Shown here piece by piece: positions 8,790 through 17,394 of a stretch of 64,000 nt of DNA; positions within the stretch are counted from its first letter, which is position 1; every line of letters starts with the position of its first letter. The stretch is taken from positions 2,248,804 to 2,312,803 of the forward strand of contig NZ_CP040297.1 in assembly GCF_013393945.1 (NCBI RefSeq), written 5' to 3'. This stretch comes from Nostoc sp. TCL26-01. GTDB taxonomy: Bacteria; Cyanobacteriota; Cyanobacteriia; Cyanobacteriales; Nostocaceae. The notes beneath the pieces are model-generated. The model did no database searches. It was not told the DNA's origin and saw only the letters and a list, made by a program, of their open reading frames with translations. The position numbers were made by a program, and so were the translations under genes.

Positions 8790-9169
8790 AAGATGAAAAT
8801 AATTACTCAAAAATAAAAATATTTTTCCATAATTTATTGTCCTACATCCCAAGAAGGGTGATAGTTACCCGAAATCATTTTTGTAGAGACGTAGCAGAGA
8901 CGTAGCACTGCTACGTCTCTACCATATATTTTGGATGATGAGGCAAAAATTTTAGTAATTGAATCATAGGATAAATGACGATTCTGTACATGAGTGTGAC
9001 TTGTATATGATTCCCAAAACTGCCAACTACTATTCAATGTGTAACAATCCGGTACGTATCTTTCTGCACAATTGTTTTTGATGGATACAATTAACCCAAG
9101 GCTACGAAGAGTTGGCTTGATCGACTACATTATATAGACTAAATCACGTAAGATCACTGCATTCTACTA
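8790..9169. other. Divergent intergenic region between PBP2 and potA
   Basis: About 380 bases carrying the promoters of two divergent genes. The only marked structure is a copy of the GTAGAGACGTAGCA palindrome family at 8883-8922, where one arm is partly duplicated. No clear operator is seen. Confidence 0.55.
8883..8922. repeat. Palindromic repeat, GTAGAGACG family, with duplicated arm
   Basis: GTAGAGACGTAGCA is followed by GAGACGTAGCA-C-TGCTACGTCTC. The preceding CCCGAAATC is shared with the copies at 24246 and 29943. Confidence 0.88.
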
Positions 9170-10303
9170 ATGAATATGGCTCAAACTGTGACGCAGAATC
9201 TCAAGGGCATGAAAACGCTACAACCACTGGATGTTGAACTGCGTAACGTGTTCAAATTTTTTAATCAGGAACCGGCGGTACATGGAGTAGATTTAGATGT
9301 TAGGCAGGGGGAATTTTTTAGTATTCTCGGCCCTTCTGGCTGTGGTAAGACCACTACGCTACGTTTAATTGCCGGTTTTGAAAGCGTGGATGCAGGTAAG
9401 TTATTGATTCAAGGTCAGGCCATGACTAATGTGCCTCCCTATCGCCGACCAGTGAATACAGTGTTTCAGAGCTATGCCTTATTTAACCATCTCAACGTTT
9501 GGGATAACATTGCCTTTGGACTGAGATTGAAAAAATGCCGCAAACCGCAAATTGAAGAGAGAGTCAAAGAAGCTTTAAAACTGGTGAAAATGGAGAGTTT
9601 GCGATCGCGTTTTCCTAGTCAACTTTCTGGAGGACAACAGCAGCGCGTCGCTTTGGCTAGGGCTTTAGTCAACCGTCCGGCGGTGGTGTTGCTGGATGAA
9701 CCCTTGGGGGCTTTAGATTTAAAACTGCGTAAGGAAATGCAGGTCGAGCTGTCAAATTTACACAAAGACCTGGGTTTAACCTTTATTATGGTGACCCATG
9801 ACCAAGAAGAGGCGTTATCATTGAGCGATCGCATCGCTGTGATGAATCAAGGCAAAATTGAGCAAATTGGTACTCCCAGCCAAATTTACGAACATCCCCA
9901 GACAGTTTTTGTCGCTGATTTTATCGGTGATACTAATTTATTTAGTGGTGAAATCACAGCATCAGAAGCCGAGTACATCCAAATAGTCACGAAAACTGGA
10001 CTAACAATTGTCGTTGCACGTCATGAAGACACGCCAACAGAATTATTAAAATCTGTAGTGGTAAGTGTCCGTCCCGAAAAAATTCAGCTTTCCCTTTATC
10101 AGCCTAGTTTAGTTAACAACTGCTTTGAAGGCAGACTAGTCAACGTGATGTATTTAGGCACTCACGTTAACTATGTAGTGGAACTAATCAACGGCATTAA
10201 TATTAATGTTTTACAACCCAATACCTTTGGTACTTTACCAGACCGTGACACACCAATTTACGCTTGGTGGGGTGAAAGTGATTGTTTGGCAATTAGTCAA
10301 TAG
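9170..10303 (+). CDS. potA: Spermidine/putrescine ABC transporter ATP-binding protein
   Basis: A 377-residue ABC ATPase with Walker A GPSGCGKT (about 54), Q-loop FQSYALF, signature LSGGQQQR (about 152), Walker B VVLLDEP (about 172) and switch His in [12 protein letters not shown], then a C-terminal TOBE-type domain. The [15 protein letters not shown] stretch and the following potD and potB genes favour polyamines over sulfate or maltose. The 3' end runs into a heptamer array, which supplies the last codons (AISQ) and the stop. A second ATG lies two codons downstream. Confidence 0.92.
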   Translation: MNMAQTVTQNLKGMKTLQPLDVELRNVFKFFNQEPAVHGVDLDVRQGEFFSILGPSGCGKTTTLRLIAGFESVDAGKLLIQGQAMTNVPPYRRPVNTVFQSYALFNHLNVWDNIAFGLRLKKCRKPQIEERVKEALKLVKMESLRSRFPSQLSGGQQQRVALARALVNRPAVVLLDEPLGALDLKLRKEMQVELSNLHKDLGLTFIMVTHDQEEALSLSDRIAVMNQGKIEQIGTPSQIYEHPQTVFVADFIGDTNLFSGEITASEAEYIQIVTKTGLTIVVARHEDTPTELLKSVVVSVRPEKIQLSLYQPSLVNNCFEGRLVNVMYLGTHVNYVVELINGININVLQPNTFGTLPDRDTPIYAWWGESDCLAISQ

Positions 10304-10330
10304 TCAATGGTCAATGGTCAATAGTACATA
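10286..10330. repeat. Heptamer repeat overlapping the potA stop
   Basis: TCAATAG/TCAATGG units start inside the last potA codons and end just before the four-helix-bundle gene. Confidence 0.85.
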
Positions 10331-10345
10331 ATTCATAGTTTATAG

Positions 10346-10711
10346 ATGCCTAGTAAGTATTTTCAAGAATTACGAGTTTATCAACTAGCAGAAAAATTAG
10401 CTGATGAAATTTGGCAAATAGTTGAGAGTTGGGATATGTTTGCTAAAAATACGATAGGTACACAGATGGTACGTTCGGCAGATAGTATCGGAGCGAATAT
10501 AGCAGAGGGTGTTGGTAGAGGTAGTTATCAAGATAATAAAAGATTTGTGCGAATGGCAAGAGGTTCGTTAAACGAGACTAAACATTGGCTAAGACGGGCA
10601 TACACTCGTAAATTGTTAACAGTAGAACAGATAGATAAACTGAAAGCCATGCTCCAAGAGTTAGGGCCTCAATTAAACTCCTACTTAAAATCAATTGGTA
10701 CTACCTCATAA
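10346..10711 (+). CDS. Four-helix bundle protein (23S rRNA intervening-sequence / S23 family)
   Basis: A 121-residue, mostly helical protein. The pattern (FQELRVYQLAEKLADEIW, SADSIGANIAEGVGRGS, KRFVRMARGSLNETKHWLRRA) is the four-helix-bundle family first seen in 23S rRNA intervening sequences and also including Avd proteins of diversity-generating retroelements. No reverse transcriptase, variable repeat or rRNA is nearby, so neither role can be claimed. It lies between potA and potD on the same strand, with heptamer arrays on both sides, suggesting insertion into an existing operon. Confidence 0.87.
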   Translation: MPSKYFQELRVYQLAEKLADEIWQIVESWDMFAKNTIGTQMVRSADSIGANIAEGVGRGSYQDNKRFVRMARGSLNETKHWLRRAYTRKLLTVEQIDKLKAMLQELGPQLNSYLKSIGTTS

Positions 10712-10721
10712 AAATAATAAC

Positions 10722-10833
10722 TAATAACTATTGACTATTGACTATTGACTATTGACCAATGACTAATAACCAATGACTATTGACTATTGACTATTGACTA
10801 TTGACCAATGACTAATAACCAATGACTAATAGA
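10722..10833. repeat. Heptanucleotide tandem repeat before and into potD
   Basis: About fifteen degenerate units (GACTATT, GACCAAT, AACTAAT) run up to the potD start. The potD ATG and its first codons (ATGACTAAT) are themselves one repeat unit. Confidence 0.92.
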
Positions 10834-11904
10834 AGAAAATTTATCCAAAGCATCACAGCACTTTCTAGTTTATCTTTAACCAGTTGTGGTTGGAGATTGG
10901 CTGATGTGCGAGCTACTACTGCTTCTGGTCGCAGTGACCAGTTGTATATTTATACTTGGACACAATATTCAGATAAAAATTTATTACAAACTTTTAGCGC
11001 GCAAACTGGAATGAAAGCGCTAGTAGATGTGTATGATTCTAATGAAGTCATGCTGGCTAAATTGTTAGCTGGTGGTGGTGGTAGTTATAGCCTAATTTAC
11101 CCATCTGATTATATGGTGCAGAAGATGGTAGATAAGGGTTTATTGATGGAATTAAAGCGCGATCGCCTCATTGGGTTAGAAAATTTATTTCCGCAATTTC
11201 AAAATCCCAGTTATGATCCCAAAAACCGTTACAGCATTCCGTTTAATTGGGGAACAACTGGATTACTCTATAATTCTGAAATCCTCAAAGAACCACCAAA
11301 AGATTGGGACTATCTATGGCAAAATCAAAAATTCCTGAGTAAGCGCATGACATTATTAAATGATGTGCGAGAAGTTATGGGTGCAGTTTTGCGAATGTTG
11401 GGTTATTCTTATAACTCCCAAAATGAAAATGAAATTAAACAAGCTTATGAAAAATTAACTACCTTGAAACCAGCGATCGCTGCTTTTGATACCGATGCTT
11501 GGCAAAATCAAATTCTTGCGGGTGATTTAGTTTTAGCGATGTGTTATTCAGCAGATGCTATTAGAGTCAGCAAGGAAAACCCTAAATTTAAATATGTCAT
11601 TCCCCGCAGTGGTTCTTCTCTCTGGACAGATACAATTGTAATTCCTAAATCAGCACCTAATTTAGATGGAGCCTATGCTTGGATTAACTTTATTTTACAA
11701 CCAGAAGTAGCGGCAACTATTAGTCAAAGATTGAAAATTTCCACTCCTAACTATGCAGGCTTTGAACAATTACCAAATAAATTTCAGAAAAACGAAAACT
11801 TATTCCCTCCAGACGAAATTTTAGCAAAATGTGAACGGATCAGTCCCTTGGGACAATTTGAAGAAGTGTATGAGCGTTACTGGACGCAATTAACAAGTAG
11901 TTAA
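10822..11904 (+). CDS. potD: Polyamine ABC transporter substrate-binding lipoprotein
   Basis: A 360-residue extracytoplasmic binding protein. The N-terminus has twin arginines (RRKF, residues 4-7), a hydrophobic stretch and a lipobox ending at Cys22 (LTSC), so it is probably a lipoprotein, perhaps Tat-exported. Family features are LYIYTWTQYSDKNLL, YSLIYPSDYMVQKM, YSIPFNWGTTGLLYN and DGAYAWINFILQPE. It should deliver spermidine or putrescine to the PotB permease. The start codon lies within the heptamer array and no ribosome binding site is evident; no later ATG would keep the twin-arginine motif. Confidence 0.91.
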   Translation: MTNRRKFIQSITALSSLSLTSCGWRLADVRATTASGRSDQLYIYTWTQYSDKNLLQTFSAQTGMKALVDVYDSNEVMLAKLLAGGGGSYSLIYPSDYMVQKMVDKGLLMELKRDRLIGLENLFPQFQNPSYDPKNRYSIPFNWGTTGLLYNSEILKEPPKDWDYLWQNQKFLSKRMTLLNDVREVMGAVLRMLGYSYNSQNENEIKQAYEKLTTLKPAIAAFDTDAWQNQILAGDLVLAMCYSADAIRVSKENPKFKYVIPRSGSSLWTDTIVIPKSAPNLDGAYAWINFILQPEVAATISQRLKISTPNYAGFEQLPNKFQKNENLFPPDEILAKCERISPLGQFEEVYERYWTQLTSS

Positions 11905-11926
11905 AATCAATTGAAAATGCAAAATT

Positions 11927-12832
11927 GTGGCTACAGAAATTCGTGATGTTTCCGATGAAATTGGGCAAATAGAGAAGTTAAATCGCCCTTGGTTTAGCTT
12001 TATTCGACCTTTGGCATTACTCGCACCATCTGGTGTTTGGTTGTTACTTTTGTTAGTGCTACCAACATTGATAATTTTGGAGTTGAGTTTAGTACCAAAT
12101 ATTAGACCGGGAGATATAGTTAATCCCCAGGGATTTGATAATTATATTCGCATACTTGATCCCTTATACTTACAAGTGATTGGGCGATCGCTCTGGTTAG
12201 CAGTCGGTACAACGATCATCTGCTTAGTCTTGGGTTTCCCTGTCGCTTATTGGATTGCCCAAATTGCCCCGAAGCGTTGGCGTAACTCGCTCATATTAGG
12301 CTTTGTCTTGCCTTTGTGGACTTCTTCTTTGCTGCGTTCCTACGCTTGGATTACTATTTTGCGTCCCACTGGTTTATTCAACAGTTTGTTGAGTACTTTC
12401 GGCTTACCAACTCTAGAATTACTAAATCGGACACCAGCAGTTTTAATTGGCATGAGTTATGGCTTATTGCCCTACATGGTGTTAATTTTATATGCGTCGC
12501 TAGAAAAATTAGATAAACGTCTATTAGAAGCAGCAGCCGATTTAGGTGCTAATCCTGTACAGGCTTTTTGGCGAGTCACAGTTCCCCAAGTTGCACCAGG
12601 AATAACTGCGGCTTCACTGCTAGTTTTCATCACAGGTTTAGGGGATTTTGTTGACCCTGAATTACTTGGTGGTGCATCGAGTATGACAGCAGCAAGGTTA
12701 GTTTATAACCAATTTCTCGGCGTTACCCAAAATTGGGGCTTTGGTTCAGCTTTGAGTATGACATTAATTTTAGCGGTGAGTATAGCGATCGCTCTATTAA
12801 TTAAGTTCGGTGAAACTACACCCAGACAATAA
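11927..12832 (+). CDS. potB: Polyamine ABC transporter permease
   Basis: A 301-residue permease with about six membrane helices and the EAA loop (EAAADLGANPVQAFWRVTVPQVAPGI, near residue 203) that contacts the ATPase. The start is GTG, 22 bases after potD. Its last codons and about 7 downstream bases are duplicated at 13339-13420. A potC gene for the second permease is expected next but absent. Either potC lies elsewhere, PotB works as a homodimer, or potC was lost in the rearrangement that duplicated the potB end. Confidence 0.92.
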   Translation: MATEIRDVSDEIGQIEKLNRPWFSFIRPLALLAPSGVWLLLLLVLPTLIILELSLVPNIRPGDIVNPQGFDNYIRILDPLYLQVIGRSLWLAVGTTIICLVLGFPVAYWIAQIAPKRWRNSLILGFVLPLWTSSLLRSYAWITILRPTGLFNSLLSTFGLPTLELLNRTPAVLIGMSYGLLPYMVLILYASLEKLDKRLLEAAADLGANPVQAFWRVTVPQVAPGITAASLLVFITGLGDFVDPELLGGASSMTAARLVYNQFLGVTQNWGFGSALSMTLILAVSIAIALLIKFGETTPRQ

Positions 12833-12839
12833 TTCTGAT
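12758..12839 (+). repeat. 82-bp repeat, copy A (3' end of potB)
   Basis: It begins at ATGACATTAATTTTAGC and ends at CTGAT. It matches 13339-13420 at 78 of 82 positions, in the same orientation. Copy A is the functional gene end. Confidence 0.95.
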
Positions 12840-12912
12840 ACGGTAACTGGTAAGAACAGAAAAACTGTTGGCAGTTGGCTACAATGCCTCTATTGAGCAA
12901 AGGAATCAAGTC

Positions 12913-13158
12913 ATGTCTGAGTTAAAAATCAGCATCAGTGAAACCACCCACAAAACTCTACTAAAATTGGCAGAGACATCTGGCGAAACACTCCAGACAA
13001 TTTTAGATAAAGCTATCGAAAACTATCGCAGGTCTGTGTTTCTAACACAAGCAAATCAAGCTTTTGCTGCTTTAAGACAGAATGATACATTGTGGCAAGA
13101 GGAACTTGCAGAAAGACAAGCTTGGGAACAGACTCTGACGGATGGGATGGAAGAATAG
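12913..13158 (+). CDS. Orphan type II antitoxin-like protein (PemK/MazF-partner type)
   Basis: An 81-residue protein. The N-terminus (LKISISETTHKTLLKLAETSGETLQTILDKAI) looks like a ribbon-helix-helix DNA-binding part. The acidic tail (WQEELAERQAWEQTLTDGMEE) resembles cyanobacterial antitoxins that precede PemK/MazF toxins. The frame is open from further upstream, but the ATG at 12913 begins the conserved part. No toxin follows: the stop is succeeded by about 16 bases, a miniature element and then the duplicated potB end. Its function is therefore uncertain. Confidence 0.75.
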   Translation: MSELKISISETTHKTLLKLAETSGETLQTILDKAIENYRRSVFLTQANQAFAALRQNDTLWQEELAERQAWEQTLTDGMEE

Positions 13159-13174
13159 TGACATTATCTGCTTC

Positions 13175-13329
13175 CTCATATCTTGCACCAAGCGACTGGA
13201 AGTCGCGGCTACACAGGCAAAACCCGCCTGCGCGGGTTTCAAATGCTTGATGTTGCGTTAGTCCGCGTAGGCGGACTTTGTTTGTATAGCCGCGATTTCT
13301 AATCGCTGGGGCTAGGTGCAAGATGTGAG
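13175..13329. mobile_element. Miniature inverted-repeat element, copy 1 (155 bp, TSD CTTC)
   Basis: Ends CTCATATCTTGCACC and GGTGCAAGATGTGAG are inverted repeats (14 of 15). CTTC is present directly on both sides (13171-13174 and 13330-13333), a 4-base target duplication. The inside is a nested hairpin with GCGACTGGAAGTCGCGGCTA, CCCGCCTGCGCGGG and GTCCGCGTAGGCGGAC blocks. No reading frame codes for a transposase. Confidence 0.93.
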
Positions 13330-13338
13330 CTTCTATTA

Positions 13339-13420
13339 ATGACATTAATTTTAGCAGTGAGTATGACGATCGCTCTATTAATTAAGTTCGGTGAAACTAC
13401 ACCCAGACAATAATGCTGAT
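13339..13420 (+). repeat. 82-bp repeat, copy B (detached duplicate of the potB end)
   Basis: Same orientation as copy A, 581 bases away, with four mismatches. It has no open permease frame of its own and is a fossil of duplication or recombination. Confidence 0.95.
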
Positions 13421-13473
13421 GCTAATTTCGCTGCTGTTGAATTTCTTTTAGCAGTTCCCAGCACATATCAAAT

Positions 13474-13740
13474 TTACCAATTACCCACTCTATTCTCATC
13501 CCAAACTTCTAATGCTAATTCCTGAAGATAGTTAAGTCCACTTTGGATTTGTGTATCTGTACCTTGTAAATCCAGATCAAACCAACCATCACCAACAGCA
13601 TTAGCTCCTAAAATTGCCGCAGTAATATTGACAGTCAAACCATAATCGGAGACTAGGTGAGAAATCACAGGTTCTTGGTGATAGTCTTTGGGAATCCGCA
13701 CGCGAATCCTTTTATGAATAAGTGTGTTGTCGCTAGCCAT
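13474..13740 (-). CDS. NIL domain protein of the sulfate uptake cluster
   Basis: An 88-residue protein matching the NIL domain (HKRIRVRIPKDYHQEPVISHLVSDYGLTVNITAAILG, GDGWFDLDLQGT), the ACT-like ligand-binding fold at the C-terminus of MetN-type ABC ATPases. I start it at the ATG at 13740 (MASDNTLI); ten further upstream codons are open but not family-like. It follows cysW by 76 bases and is probably the last gene of sbpA-cysT-cysW. A role as a sulfur-amino-acid sensor of the transporter is a reasonable guess only. Confidence 0.83.
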   Translation of the reverse strand: MASDNTLIHKRIRVRIPKDYHQEPVISHLVSDYGLTVNITAAILGANAVGDGWFDLDLQGTDTQIQSGLNYLQELALEVWDENRVGNW

Positions 13741-13773
13741 AATTAATAGGGAATTGCGAGTAAGAAACAAGTA

Positions 13774-13815
13774 GAGAAGAATTTTTGACTAATGACTAAT
13801 GACCAATGACCATTA
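13774..13815. repeat. Heptamer repeat between cysW and the NIL gene
   Basis: GACTAAT/GACCAAT units, in phase with the array class seen elsewhere. Confidence 0.75.
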
Positions 13816-13816
13816 C

Positions 13817-14692
13817 TTATTCCACTTCTTTGATGCTAGTTTTACGCTCTACAATCTCTTTTAAGATTAAGGTAACTACTGCTAGTAGTGCTAGGAGTAC
13901 AGCTGCTGAAAAAGCAGCTTCAGTTTCATATTGTTTGTAAGCGTCTTCTACAAACAGTGGCAAACTTTGAGTAGTATTAGCAATGTTACCTGAGACAACG
14001 GAAACTGCACCAAACTCACCCATCGCTCTGGCATTGGTTAAAATTAAGCCGTAGAGTAAACCCCAGCGAATACCCGGTAGAGTAACACGCCAAAATGTTT
14101 GCCAATCGTTCGCACCTAAAGTTTTAGCAGCTTCTTCTTGGTCACTGCCAAACTCTTCTAAAACGGGGATGACTTCACGAGCCACAAAGGGCATACTGAC
14201 AAAAGCTGTGGCTAGCACCATGCCGGGAAAGGCAAAAATAATCTTGATATCATGGGACTCAAGTAGAGGGCCAAACCAGCCATTACGCCCATAGAGTAGG
14301 ACAATCATCAAGCCAGCAACTACAGGCGAGATGGAGAAAGGCAAGTCGATGATACTTAAAACAAAGGCTCGTCCAGGGAATTTATGCCGAGCGATCGCCC
14401 AAGCAGCACACAAACCAAATACAGTATTTAAAGGTACGGCAATTAGTGCTAGCAATACGGTTAATTTTGCCGCATTGAGAAAATCAGCCCGGACAAGATT
14501 GGCGAAAAATGGCCCGATGCCTTTACTGAAGGCTTGGACGAAAACATTGATTGCTGGTATGTATTGAATCAGTGCTAAATAAGCGATCGCTACAATAATC
14601 AAAACTGTAGGAACCCAACTCTTTTTTTGTTGTGGACTCGCTTCATCTGTATCACCACTACCAGAGTGTAGTTTTGGCTTATTTATTGTCAT
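13817..14692 (-). CDS. cysW: Sulfate ABC transporter permease CysW
   Basis: A 291-residue inner-membrane permease with six predicted helices and the CysW-type EAA loop ([27 protein letters not shown]). [19 protein letters not shown] and [15 protein letters not shown] are typical of sulfate permeases. Its start overlaps the end of cysT by 14 bases, so the two subunits are translationally coupled and should form the heterodimeric channel for sulfate or thiosulfate. Confidence 0.94.
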   Translation of the reverse strand: MTINKPKLHSGSGDTDEASPQQKKSWVPTVLIIVAIAYLALIQYIPAINVFVQAFSKGIGPFFANLVRADFLNAAKLTVLLALIAVPLNTVFGLCAAWAIARHKFPGRAFVLSIIDLPFSISPVVAGLMIVLLYGRNGWFGPLLESHDIKIIFAFPGMVLATAFVSMPFVAREVIPVLEEFGSDQEEAAKTLGANDWQTFWRVTLPGIRWGLLYGLILTNARAMGEFGAVSVVSGNIANTTQSLPLFVEDAYKQYETEAAFSAAVLLALLAVVTLILKEIVERKTSIKEVE

Positions 14693-15548
14693 ATCTTCTC
14701 GCCCACCCTTGTAAAAGATTAATTCCTAACAACAACACTAGAGAAATAGACAGCAAAACTATACCGATTACCGTTGCGCCAGAATAGTCATACTGCTCTA
14801 ATCTTTGGAAAATCAACACCGGTGCAATCAAATCTTGGTAAGGTGTGTTGGAAGAAATAATCACAGTCGAGCCATATTCCCCGACAGCACGGGAGAAACC
14901 CAAAGCCACACCAGTCAAAATTGATGGAAACAATGGTGGTAAAATCACATTCCAAAAGGTCTGCCATTGGGAAGCACCCAAAGACCAAGCAGCCTCTTCA
15001 ATTTCATGTTCCATCTCTTGCAGTACAGGTTGCACTGTTCTGACGATAAATGGTAACGAAATAAACACCATTGCTACCCAAACCCCTAAACGGGTAAATG
15101 AGACTTTAATACCCAAGGGGGCAAGCAATGAGCCAATCCAACCGTTATCACTGTATACTGTCGCCAGTGTTAAACCTGCTACTGAAGTAGGTAATGCAAA
15201 CGGTAAATCTACGGTGGCATCAACTATGCGTTTCAAGGGAAAGTCGTAGCGTACCAAAACCCAGGCAATCAGTGTACCAAATACACCATTTAGCAAGGCT
15301 GCTAATACAGAAGTGACGAATGTCACATTATAAGTTGCTAATGCCAGTTCACTTGTAGCAATCTCCCAAAACCTAGCTGGCGTTTCGGTACTGGCTTTGA
15401 GAAACATGGCAGCTATCGGTACGAGTAACATGACTATTAGGTACACAATAGTAATTCGCCATGTCCAAGGAAGTTGTATAACTTTTCGGAAAAATGTCTT
15501 CCAAGCAGGATCTCTAGCTTCAACTTCCGCAGTCTGAGATAAAGTCAT
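14679..15548 (-). CDS. cysT: Sulfate ABC transporter permease CysT (CysU)
   Basis: A 289-residue permease paired with CysW. Six helices are predicted, with family segments [50 protein letters not shown] and [16 protein letters not shown] take the ATG at 15548 (MTLSQTAEV); a TTG two codons upstream is also in frame. It lies 175 bases after sbpA in the same operon. No cysA ATPase gene is in the cluster, so the ATPase must come from elsewhere on the genome. Confidence 0.94.
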   Translation of the reverse strand: MTLSQTAEVEARDPAWKTFFRKVIQLPWTWRITIVYLIVMLLVPIAAMFLKASTETPARFWEIATSELALATYNVTFVTSVLAALLNGVFGTLIAWVLVRYDFPLKRIVDATVDLPFALPTSVAGLTLATVYSDNGWIGSLLAPLGIKVSFTRLGVWVAMVFISLPFIVRTVQPVLQEMEHEIEEAAWSLGASQWQTFWNVILPPLFPSILTGVALGFSRAVGEYGSTVIISSNTPYQDLIAPVLIFQRLEQYDYSGATVIGIVLLSISLVLLLGINLLQGWARRYDNK

Positions 15549-15654
15549 AAACAATTCAAAATTTATACTGAGCTTGTCGAACTTTCAAAATTCCAAAACT
15601 TGAGGAGTTATTGGTATGGTAATCCGATTTGATTTCTGAATCACTCGTAAAGGT

Positions 15655-15723
15655 AGGGAACTAGGGACTGGGGACTGGGAAGTTAATTCTTCCTAATACC
15701 CAATACCCAATACCCAATACCCA
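15655..15723. repeat. GGGACTGG/AATACCC repeat between sbpA and cysT
   Basis: TAGGGACTGGGGACTGGG is followed by AATACCC units ending at the sbpA stop codon. It is the same class as the insert in carB and may form a weak hairpin in the operon mRNA. Confidence 0.8.
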
Positions 15724-16869
15724 TTACCGCTTATTCTTGGCTTGAATTTGGTCAAAAACACCGCCATCAGCAAAGAATTTCTTGTCAATGGCACTCCAAC
15801 CACCAAAATCCTGTGCAGTACCTAAAGTTTTCACTTTGGGAAATTTATCTGTTACTTCTTTACTTTGGGCTATCGTCTCATCTACTGGTCGGAAACCTAA
15901 TTTCACAAACTCTTCTTGGGCTTCTGGAGTGTAGAGGAATTTAACAAACCCTTCTGCTACTTCTCTGTTCCCATGCTTATCGACGTTCTTATCGACAACA
16001 GCAATGGGATTGTCAATGGAGATATTCACATCGGGAATGACGTAATCTAGTTTTTCGCCTTTTTGTTGTGCCAGGATGACTTCGTTTTCATAGTTAATTA
16101 AAACGTCACCTTGTCCTTGCTTGGCAAAGGCATCAGTAGCTTCTCGTGCATCCTTTGTGAGAATGGGTACATTCTTATAGACCTTAGCTACGAATTCTGT
16201 AGCTTTAGCATCGTCGCTACCAGTCTTAATCGCTGAGTTCCACAACGCTAGGAAGTTCCAACGAGCAATCCCTGATGTTTTTGGATCGGCTGTAATCAAT
16301 TTGACATTATCTTTAGCCAAATCTGACCAAGTTTTAATTCCCTTGGGATTACCTGGGCGAGTAATGATGGCTGCCACAGATTTAGAAACAATCCCGTTAT
16401 TGGGAACTTCTGTTTCCCATCCTGACTGAATTAGTCCGGCTTTTTCGATTTTTTGGGTATCTAAAGCTAATGCCAAGTGAACAACATCGGCTTCTAAACC
16501 GTCAATCACAGCGCGAGTTTGGGAACCAGAACCGCCGTAACTTTGCTTAAAGGTGACAGTTTGGTTATGTTCTTGCTTCCATTTTTCGATAAATTTAGGA
16601 ATGATGGCTTCGTGGGCTGCTTTGGTAACAGCAAAGGAAACTAAGGTTAATTCAACATTTGGTTTGTTGGCTGCTACAGGACTAGCTGAAGGTGTTTCTG
16701 TAGATGAATTACCACCGTTTCCACCAGAGCAGGCGGCTAGCGCTACACTCAAAATAGCCCCTACTAGCATGAGTGACACAAAGCCTCTCAAGGAATTGCA
16801 TCTGAATCTATGTGTCTTCTGCTCAATCATTAATAGCCAGTTTTTTAGGGGACGCTGCCACGTAGTCAT
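15724..16869 (-). CDS. sbpA: Sulfate-binding lipoprotein of the cysTW operon
   Basis: A 381-residue extracytoplasmic sulfate-binding protein. A signal peptide ends in the lipobox LAAC (Cys47, or Cys34 if translation starts at Met14, MIEQKTHRF), followed by a Gly/Ser/Thr-rich tether. Family segments are SYGGSGSQTRAVIDGLEADVV, TADPKTSGIARWNFLALW, GQGDVLINYENEVILA and FGGWSAIDKKFF. First gene of sbpA-cysT-cysW-NIL. A 22-base perfect palindrome lies about 95 bases upstream. Its paralogue is the divergent gene at 17395. Confidence 0.94.
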   Translation of the reverse strand: MTTWQRPLKNWLLMIEQKTHRFRCNSLRGFVSLMLVGAILSVALAACSGGNGGNSSTETPSASPVAANKPNVELTLVSFAVTKAAHEAIIPKFIEKWKQEHNQTVTFKQSYGGSGSQTRAVIDGLEADVVHLALALDTQKIEKAGLIQSGWETEVPNNGIVSKSVAAIITRPGNPKGIKTWSDLAKDNVKLITADPKTSGIARWNFLALWNSAIKTGSDDAKATEFVAKVYKNVPILTKDAREATDAFAKQGQGDVLINYENEVILAQQKGEKLDYVIPDVNISIDNPIAVVDKNVDKHGNREVAEGFVKFLYTPEAQEEFVKLGFRPVDETIAQSKEVTDKFPKVKTLGTAQDFGGWSAIDKKFFADGGVFDQIQAKNKR

Positions 16870-17394
16870 TGAATATCCTCCACATAAATCTACTGTTAAT
16901 TGATAAGAATACAGTTATATACAGTCTAACGGTACATCAATGTCATGGATAAAAAGAAAACTTCATATTCTCGATAGAGAATATGGTGAATAGGGAGATT
17001 CTACCAGCTGCATGAGCAATTTAAAATGCTTTGAGGTGGAACTATCAAGTTGTCATCACATTTGCACAGATTGTGTTGAAAAGAACTTGATATTAGATGG
17101 CTGATTATTGACTATTATCTATCGTTGTTTTAGTTAATGTTTGACTGAGAAAGACTTTTAGCTGCTTGGTTTGAGAGTGAGCGATCGCTTGCTTTTCATT
17201 CATATCTTCGTATATTCCGAAATTTTGTCGGTTACTTTACTTTTTTATAACACTGTTTTACGATATACAAACCGTAGATTATCAGTAAAAAGACGGTTAA
17301 ATATTTTGTCAGGTTTACTACTACTGATTGAAAAAATCTTGGTAGAGAACTTGCATCAACTCAATACCCTTAGCTACCTAGTGAGTCACATCTC
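16870..17394. other. Divergent control region between two sbpA genes
   Basis: 525 bases without a credible gene, between two oppositely oriented sulfate-binding genes. It contains the palindrome at 16964-16985 and otherwise AT-rich sequence, and should carry both promoters. Confidence 0.6.
16964..16985. promoter_or_regulatory. Perfect inverted repeat, candidate operator of sulfate uptake genes
   Basis: CATATTCTC (16964-16972), a GATA centre and GAGAATATG (16977-16985) form a perfect 22-base inverted repeat about 95 bases before the sbpA start. No T-run follows, so it is not a terminator. Sulfur genes of cyanobacteria are often under LysR-type (CysR) control, but the binding protein here is unknown. 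Confidence 0.5.

Noticed and set aside
10722..10833. Heptamer arrays as a possible CRISPR
   Set aside because: There are no unique spacers and the units are seven bases long and degenerate; no cas genes are present.
13013..13345. A 110-codon minus-strand frame across the antitoxin and miniature element
   Set aside because: It is a shadow of the antitoxin gene and of the hairpin element.
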